DNA of 56,765 nucleotides, taken from NCBI GenBank assembly GCA_040905265.1, contig JBBDRW010000022.1, positions 1 to 56,765 of the forward strand, written 5' to 3'. This DNA is from JBBDRW01 sp040905265. GTDB taxonomy: Bacteria; Bacteroidota; Rhodothermia; Balneolales; Balneolaceae. Both the position numbers and the translations under genes were made by a program. The notes beneath the pieces were generated by a model that was given only the letters and a program-made list of their open reading frames with translations, searched no databases and had not been told where the DNA came from. Numbering within the stretch: the stretch's first letter is position 1; every line of letters begins with the position of its first letter. Positions 52,286 to 56,765 of this stretch are shown in pieces.

Positions 52286-54781
52286 TCAGCTTCCGAGAGC
52301 CAGCTGGAGAGTTGCATACCAGGTTCTCGGCGGGGAGGGGATAATCCCGGGGCCGGGGTAGCCGGTCGCACGTCGGGTAAAATAGGAGTTATTTAAGAGA
52401 TTGTTGATACCGGCCTCAAGTCTGAACACCCGAAACGTGTAGGAGAGTGAGAGGTCAAGAACATCGTATGCCGGTATCTCTCCCCGAATACCGCTCTGGT
52501 TGTCCTTCTTGTTCTGAAGTGCATTGGAGGCATCGGTAAACTGTTTGGAGAGCCGCGTATACTGAAGCGAACCGTTCAGGTTCTTGTACCCGAAATTGAT
52601 CCCGCTTTTTAGATTCAACAGGGGAATAAACTCCACCTCGTTTCCCTCCACTCCCGGAATCTCGGACTCCAGATATCGTGAATGTGTGACGGCCGTATTG
52701 ACAAACAGGCTCAACCGGTAATCAGAGCCGGGATTTCCAAACATATTACTCAGGTTCCAGTCCAGCAGGCTTTCAAACCCGTACATGAAGGCACTGCCGA
52801 TATTGCCTCGAAATCGAACCACACGTCCTGTTTCGATCTGTTCACCCTCGAAGTTTTCACGCACTTCGGCCCGCAGAACCTCTCCCAGCCGGTCGTCATA
52901 GAACAGGCCGAAACCACCGATATCATATGAGAGTAGATTGCTGACTCTGCCGCGAACTCCGAAATCACTTGTAAAGCCCTTTTCGTCTGAGATGTCGGGA
53001 TCTACCTGAAAGGAGGGGTTCACAATACGAATGTCGTTAAAGGTTACTGAACGGTAATTCTGGGAGAAATTTCCATACAACTCGACATTTATTTTGGGCA
53101 GGTAACTGACCCCGAGGCCGAGCAGGAAAAACTGTCGTTCAAAGGATCTGTTGTCTTCCAGAGTTTCATTCAGGAGCGGATTGCCGGCCAGGTCGAAAAT
53201 GATCCGTTTGTACGTCCCTTCACTTCGGGTATTGATATGTTCGAACCGAAAACCGGGAGTAATGGAGAAATGGTCGGACAGATAGAAAATGTTCTCTCCG
53301 AAAACCGCTGTATTTTGATTTGGAAACTGAAAGTCAGACTGGTTGGGGTAGGAGGAGGTATACTCCCCGTCAAGAACGAAATCCGGCTCGTCGCCTATAG
53401 AGCCCGGCCCCTGGACAGCACTGTTTCTGGATTGGTAATACTTGGTTCCAATCAGAAACACCGAGCGGCTCTCCCCGATTCGGTAGCGGTGCAGCAGACG
53501 TGCTTCGGTTCCCCAGTTCCTGAAAGTGCCGACAATCAGGTCACGGGGGGCGTCCGGGTCATCGACCTGAGAGACCCGGTTGGTTCGGAACCCGACCGCT
53601 TTCCGGGAGGCGTCCAGGCCGAAGGCATTGATACTCAATTCGGTCCTGTTTGTGAAGGAATGCTCAAACTTCACAGCCCCCAGCTTCCAGTTTACATCAA
53701 ACCAGTTCCTGCTGCGGTTGCTGTACGTAGGGTCGCGGTAGAACTGGGCGTCCGTAAGGCCCCCCGGCTGCTGGGCCAGATAGTTCAGATAGGTGAACTC
53801 AACCGAGAGCTTTGTCCATTCGCCAAACTTGTAGTCCAGGTATGTATAGATGTTTTCAGACTGATAGTCGGAATGGGGACGGAAACCGGAACCCTGTTTA
53901 TAGTTAAAGTATCCGTAGTACCCGAGATTGCCCGTTGTTCCGCTCAGGCTGTTGAACGAGGTGAGCAGCCGGTCGGCTCCTGCGGATTGTCTCGATGTCC
54001 ATTCAAGATGTTTGTTCCGGTTTGGCGTTTTTAGCTGGAAGTTCACCAGGCCGCCAAACTGGGTGCCGTACTGCAGGGAGGCTGCACCCCGAATGATCTG
54101 GATTCGATCCAGCGCTTCGGCAGGAGGCGTATAGTAGCTCTCCGGATAGCCGAGAACATCCGCACTGATATCGTACCCGTTTTGCCGAAGATTGAAATGG
54201 GCAGAACGGTTCGGGTCCAGCCCCCTTCCACCGATATTCAACTGAAGGCCGGCGTCGCTGGATTCGTAGATATTCAGCCCTGCAACCTGGCCGTAAATCT
54301 GACGTGCATTGTTCGATGCAGTGTTGGCCACCAGGAGATCCATCAAGACTACTTCATTCTTTTTTCCGGCAAAAATCGACGTTCCTTCGACTTCCCGAAG
54401 TCGCTGAATGGTGAAAAACTCTTCCCGTTGGTCGGTAACGGCAATTTCTGAGAGTTCACGTGAAATTTTCTCCAGGAGGAGGTCATACTCGGTATCCTCT
54501 CCGGCCACAACCACGGATTTGGTGGAGAATTCATATCCCGGGGAGAATAGAAAGAGGGTGTAGGTTCCATCCGGAAGGCTGGAGATCTCATAATATCCGT
54601 TGCTGTCCGTCCGATAGGATTTTTCCAATTCATCGATATAGATCTGAACATCTGCGAGCGGTTCACCTGTCTCCAGGTTTAAAACCTGGCCAGAAAGGGC
54701 CTGCTGGGCAGAGGCCGTGAGTGGCATCATGCAGAAAACGGCTAGTACCAGATGTAGTCTATAATCCTTTAATCGTATCAT
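52286..54781 (-). CDS. TonB-dependent receptor (FecA-like) with carboxypeptidase-regulatory domain
   Basis: This outer-membrane receptor has 831 residues from ATG 54781; an upstream ATG at 54823 is possible. A signal peptide of about 26 residues ends TASAQQ. A CarbopepD_reg-type beta domain (30-110) precedes the plug (about 120-250, with LNIGGRGLDPNRSAHFNL, ALDRIQIIRGAASLQYGTQF), then a 22-stranded barrel with FRFEHINTRSEGTYKR and GLGVSYLPKINVELYGNFSQ. The plug motif set is like FecA receptors for ferric citrate or similar siderophores. It overlaps the HTTM gene by 23 bases, so it is the last gene of the imelysin-HTTM-receptor operon. Confidence 0.9.
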   Translation of the reverse strand: MIRLKDYRLHLVLAVFCMMPLTASAQQALSGQVLNLETGEPLADVQIYIDELEKSYRTDSNGYYEISSLPDGTYTLFLFSPGYEFSTKSVVVAGEDTEYDLLLEKISRELSEIAVTDQREEFFTIQRLREVEGTSIFAGKKNEVVLMDLLVANTASNNARQIYGQVAGLNIYESSDAGLQLNIGGRGLDPNRSAHFNLRQNGYDISADVLGYPESYYTPPAEALDRIQIIRGAASLQYGTQFGGLVNFQLKTPNRNKHLEWTSRQSAGADRLLTSFNSLSGTTGNLGYYGYFNYKQGSGFRPHSDYQSENIYTYLDYKFGEWTKLSVEFTYLNYLAQQPGGLTDAQFYRDPTYSNRSRNWFDVNWKLGAVKFEHSFTNRTELSINAFGLDASRKAVGFRTNRVSQVDDPDAPRDLIVGTFRNWGTEARLLHRYRIGESRSVFLIGTKYYQSRNSAVQGPGSIGDEPDFVLDGEYTSSYPNQSDFQFPNQNTAVFGENIFYLSDHFSITPGFRFEHINTRSEGTYKRIIFDLAGNPLLNETLEDNRSFERQFFLLGLGVSYLPKINVELYGNFSQNYRSVTFNDIRIVNPSFQVDPDISDEKGFTSDFGVRGRVSNLLSYDIGGFGLFYDDRLGEVLRAEVRENFEGEQIETGRVVRFRGNIGSAFMYGFESLLDWNLSNMFGNPGSDYRLSLFVNTAVTHSRYLESEIPGVEGNEVEFIPLLNLKSGINFGYKNLNGSLQYTRLSKQFTDASNALQNKKDNQSGIRGEIPAYDVLDLSLSYTFRVFRLEAGINNLLNNSYFTRRATGYPGPGIIPSPPRTWYATLQLALGS

Positions 54782-56126
54782 CAAATGGTAAAATCCAGGT
54801 TTTGTGTTTCCAGGAAAGCTCAATCGCAGCCAAGTTAACGTCTGGGTCTATGTAGGGTTGGCTTCTCCTGCCATTCAGAGCTACAAAACTCTCCACATAG
54901 ACTTCAGGGTCACGGATACCCTGATCGGCGTAGTGATCTTTCAGGTAGTGGGCATATTCCAGGATGAAATCGGGTTGTGTGGACATCTGCTTCTCCTGGA
55001 ATCGGGTTAGAAACTCTGTATTGTCTACGTAAAAACGTCGCTCTGTTTGTGGATCTATAATTTTAAACTGAGCATACCCCGCCTTCTCCATCAGCATAAC
55101 ACGCCATGAAAATCGGTACCCCTGTTCAGTCCAGAAGAGCTCTCCGGGGTAGAGCAGATACCGGAAAGGAAACAGAAGCTGTACGATCAGAAGGAGGGAG
55201 ACGGCCGTTACAGAGAGCTTTTTGGCAAAGGGTGTCGTGAAACGGTACTCTCCATCGTCGAACGTCTGTTTGTTAATTGAAAAAAGACGGGAGATAAAGC
55301 CGAGAATTTTGTGATGAAGGGATGCATCGAAAAAGATCAATGCACATGCGATCATGATATAGGGAAACATCCCGATCGGAAAAAGGATGCGGGTCAGCAG
55401 GTGGAAGATGACAACCAGGCAGAATGCGAATAGCCTGGTTCGGGGGATGAGCAGGAGAAATGGAATGCTCAGATCATAAAGCGCACCGGCCCAGCTGAAT
55501 GCATAATGAGTCCACGGTTGTTGAAACAGATCGCCGAGCAGAGGCAGGGCGTACTTGGAAGGCAACCAGATCTGTAATGGCATTGCACGTAACAGCCAGT
55601 CCGAATTCAGTTTGGCCAGGCCTGCATATATATACACAATCGCCAGGAGCAGTTTGACAGCGTCGATGGTCCAGGCCGGCAGACTCTTTGCCCGGATCGC
55701 TTTCTTTCTGTAAGCATCTACAGAAAAATAGGCGTGGGCCGGGAGGAAGATCATCAGAAAGGAGAGTACACTGATGAAATAGTAGTGATTCAGGTAGGTG
55801 GTTTTGTCCATCAGCTCGATATAGGTAAAGCTGAGGAAGAATGTGATGATCGCCAGCCGGTACTTGTACCCGAGCGAAACGCACAGTGCCGACAACCCGC
55901 AGAGAATGAACAACAGGTAGGTTGCATCACCCAGCGGTTTTATCCATTCAAATCCGTAGTAGGAGAAGAAAAAGCCGGGTGCAAGATAGAGTTCTTCTAT
56001 CCAGCCGTTTGCTGCAAAACGGATGATGCTCCAGACCATCAGGAGTCCGAAAAAAATCCGGAACAGGGCCAGTGGAGCCGCATCGGCCTGTTTGTTGATA
56101 TAGGATGTCAGCAAAGTTAGATCCAC
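54759..56126 (-). CDS. HTTM / vitamin K-dependent gamma-carboxylase-like membrane protein
   Basis: This is an inner-membrane protein of 455 residues with a horizontally transferred transmembrane (HTTM) domain over about residues 10-290 and a soluble C-terminal domain. LALFRIFFGLLMVW, EELYLAPGFFFSYYGFEWI and YAGLAKLNSDWLLRAMPLQ are family marks; the Lys in AKLNSDW aligns with the region of the catalytic Lys of mammalian gamma-glutamyl carboxylase. Whether it carboxylates anything is unknown. It starts 4 bases after the imelysin stop and overlaps the TonB receptor gene, suggesting a function in metal uptake or in modifying the adjacent imelysin or receptor. Confidence 0.87.
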   Translation of the reverse strand: MDLTLLTSYINKQADAAPLALFRIFFGLLMVWSIIRFAANGWIEELYLAPGFFFSYYGFEWIKPLGDATYLLFILCGLSALCVSLGYKYRLAIITFFLSFTYIELMDKTTYLNHYYFISVLSFLMIFLPAHAYFSVDAYRKKAIRAKSLPAWTIDAVKLLLAIVYIYAGLAKLNSDWLLRAMPLQIWLPSKYALPLLGDLFQQPWTHYAFSWAGALYDLSIPFLLLIPRTRLFAFCLVVIFHLLTRILFPIGMFPYIMIACALIFFDASLHHKILGFISRLFSINKQTFDDGEYRFTTPFAKKLSVTAVSLLLIVQLLFPFRYLLYPGELFWTEQGYRFSWRVMLMEKAGYAQFKIIDPQTERRFYVDNTEFLTRFQEKQMSTQPDFILEYAHYLKDHYADQGIRDPEVYVESFVALNGRRSQPYIDPDVNLAAIELSWKHKTWILPFDDTIKGL

Positions 56127-56129
56127 ACG

Positions 56130-56765
56130 TTAGTCACCATCAGCATCGATGTAGTCAACAGTGATGTCCAGCGCCTGGAGCATATCCACCTTCAGGTTGA
56201 TCACATTCCTCTGCAATTCATCATAGGCCGATAACATCGAAGGGTTGTCGGTTTCGATCTGCATGGTAAAGTTATTATCGAGAGCCTGGATCTCGCTGCG
56301 GGCTGATTCAAACTGGGTGTTGATCAGTGTGCTCAGATCGCTCCCCTGCTTCATGGTATTCAGATAATCGAGGTAAGAGGCGAGGCTTTCCCCTGTTGTT
56401 GTCGAACTGAAATGGTAGCCGTTAAAAAAACGCTGGGTGGCATCAAGAGCTTCGAGTAGCAGCTCTTTTGAGAGATTTTTTCTGTAAACGGCTTCGACAT
56501 GAGAGCCACTGGGTGTACCTGTAAACACTCCTGCAGGAATACCGACCTTCCCGGCGCGCAGAGCTTTTTCATAGTAGAAGATATAATCGTTCACCATCAA
56601 ATCGACGGATGCATTTGCACCATTACCAGAGTTACTTACGAATTCATTTCGGAAGCCAGTCTCCCAATGGTTTAGAACCTCGTTAGTCAGGTTGTCAATT
56701 CTGGTTACAAGATCAGTCAGGTACGCTCTGTATCCTTCTGCGTGGTCACCGGTTGTATAGAAGAC
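56130..56765 (-). CDS. Imelysin family protein, 5' truncated by window edge
   Basis: The frame is open to the last base, so only about 211 C-terminal residues are seen. They fit the imelysin/insulin-cleaving-membrane-protease fold: helical repeats with FYTTGDHAEGYRAYLTDLV, YLDYLNTMKQGSDL and LNTQF-like segments, and a closing helix NLKVDMLQALDITVDYIDAD. Imelysins are periplasmic or outer-membrane lipoproteins tied to iron uptake. The GxHxxE motif and lipobox, if any, lie outside the window. It is the upstream gene of the HTTM-TonB receptor operon with a 3-base gap. Confidence 0.78.
   Translation of the reverse strand, partial: VFYTTGDHAEGYRAYLTDLVTRIDNLTNEVLNHWETGFRNEFVSNSGNGANASVDLMVNDYIFYYEKALRAGKVGIPAGVFTGTPSGSHVEAVYRKNLSKELLLEALDATQRFFNGYHFSSTTTGESLASYLDYLNTMKQGSDLSTLINTQFESARSEIQALDNNFTMQIETDNPSMLSAYDELQRNVINLKVDMLQALDITVDYIDADGD

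Noticed and set aside
1..56765. CRISPR array, rRNA or tRNA genes, defence islands or prophage
   Set aside because: No regularly spaced repeats, cloverleaf-like sequence, phage structural gene or recognised defence gene was seen on reading both strands; small RNAs could still be missed.

Overview
The window looks like chromosome from a Gram-negative, aerobic member of the Bacteroidota/Rhodothermota/Balneolota radiation, with Balneolota the best guess from protein style. The clues are a TonB receptor with an N-terminal carboxypeptidase-regulatory domain, a CRTAC1-like VCBS/ASPIC lipoprotein, a xerC-hpf-hprK cluster, PtsN without a carbohydrate PTS nearby, a B12-dependent ribonucleotide reductase tail, carotenoid hydratase and glycosyltransferase genes, and mostly weak Shine-Dalgarno sites. 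This is inference from protein families; there is no rRNA in the window. Most of the window has moderate GC. About 0.8-5.47 kb is visibly AT-richer.

Left edge (1-5.8 kb): the 3' part of a GH2 beta-galactosidase-like gene and a large secreted VCBS/ASPIC lipoprotein. These end against a remnant of nrdJ that keeps only two short pieces of the enzyme. Base composition changes exactly at that junction. Next (5.8-13.8 kb): DUF4202, an M23 peptidase, the xerC-hpf-hprK operon, a divergent carotenoid glycosyltransferase/carotenoid 1,2-hydratase pair, and a cell-wall amidase.

13.9-19.3 kb is a minus-strand housekeeping run: RsmI-like methylase, an unknown membrane protein, a degenerate beta-lactamase-fold protein, dapF, holB, ccmB. 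19.8-30.1 kb is a plus-strand run: ptsN, dacB, an NtrC-type sigma-54 activator, folD, gatB, a thioredoxin-fold lipoprotein without the redox cysteines, tpiA, purD and a LuxE-family adenylating enzyme. 30.1-35.4 kb is a tightly overlapping minus operon (mtaB, a family-4-like UDG lacking iron-sulfur cysteines, a CrtI/PYROXD2-like flavoprotein, an iron ABC permease). 35.7-40.9 kb carries two membrane proteins, ftsH and arsB; arsB converges on an aquaglyceroporin gene.

41.9-48.7 kb holds a serine hydrolase and a five-gene operon (LolA-like periplasmic protein, two FtsX permeases, a LolD-like ATPase, an outer-membrane beta-barrel) that looks like a complete uncharacterised trans-envelope export pathway. 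49.0-52.2 kb has DUF1499, a cyclophilin lipoprotein, a small membrane protein and a secreted beta-rich protein; the spacer between contains an orphan strong terminator. The right edge (52.3-56.8 kb) is an operon of imelysin, an HTTM (vitamin-K carboxylase-like) protein and a FecA-like TonB receptor, probably for iron acquisition.

Two families of short dispersed repeats occupy intergenic spacers: one with AGGCTTTG/CAAAGCCT ends, one carrying GACAGACTCCTGG. No tRNA, rRNA, CRISPR array, integrase of mobile type or transposase gene was seen.
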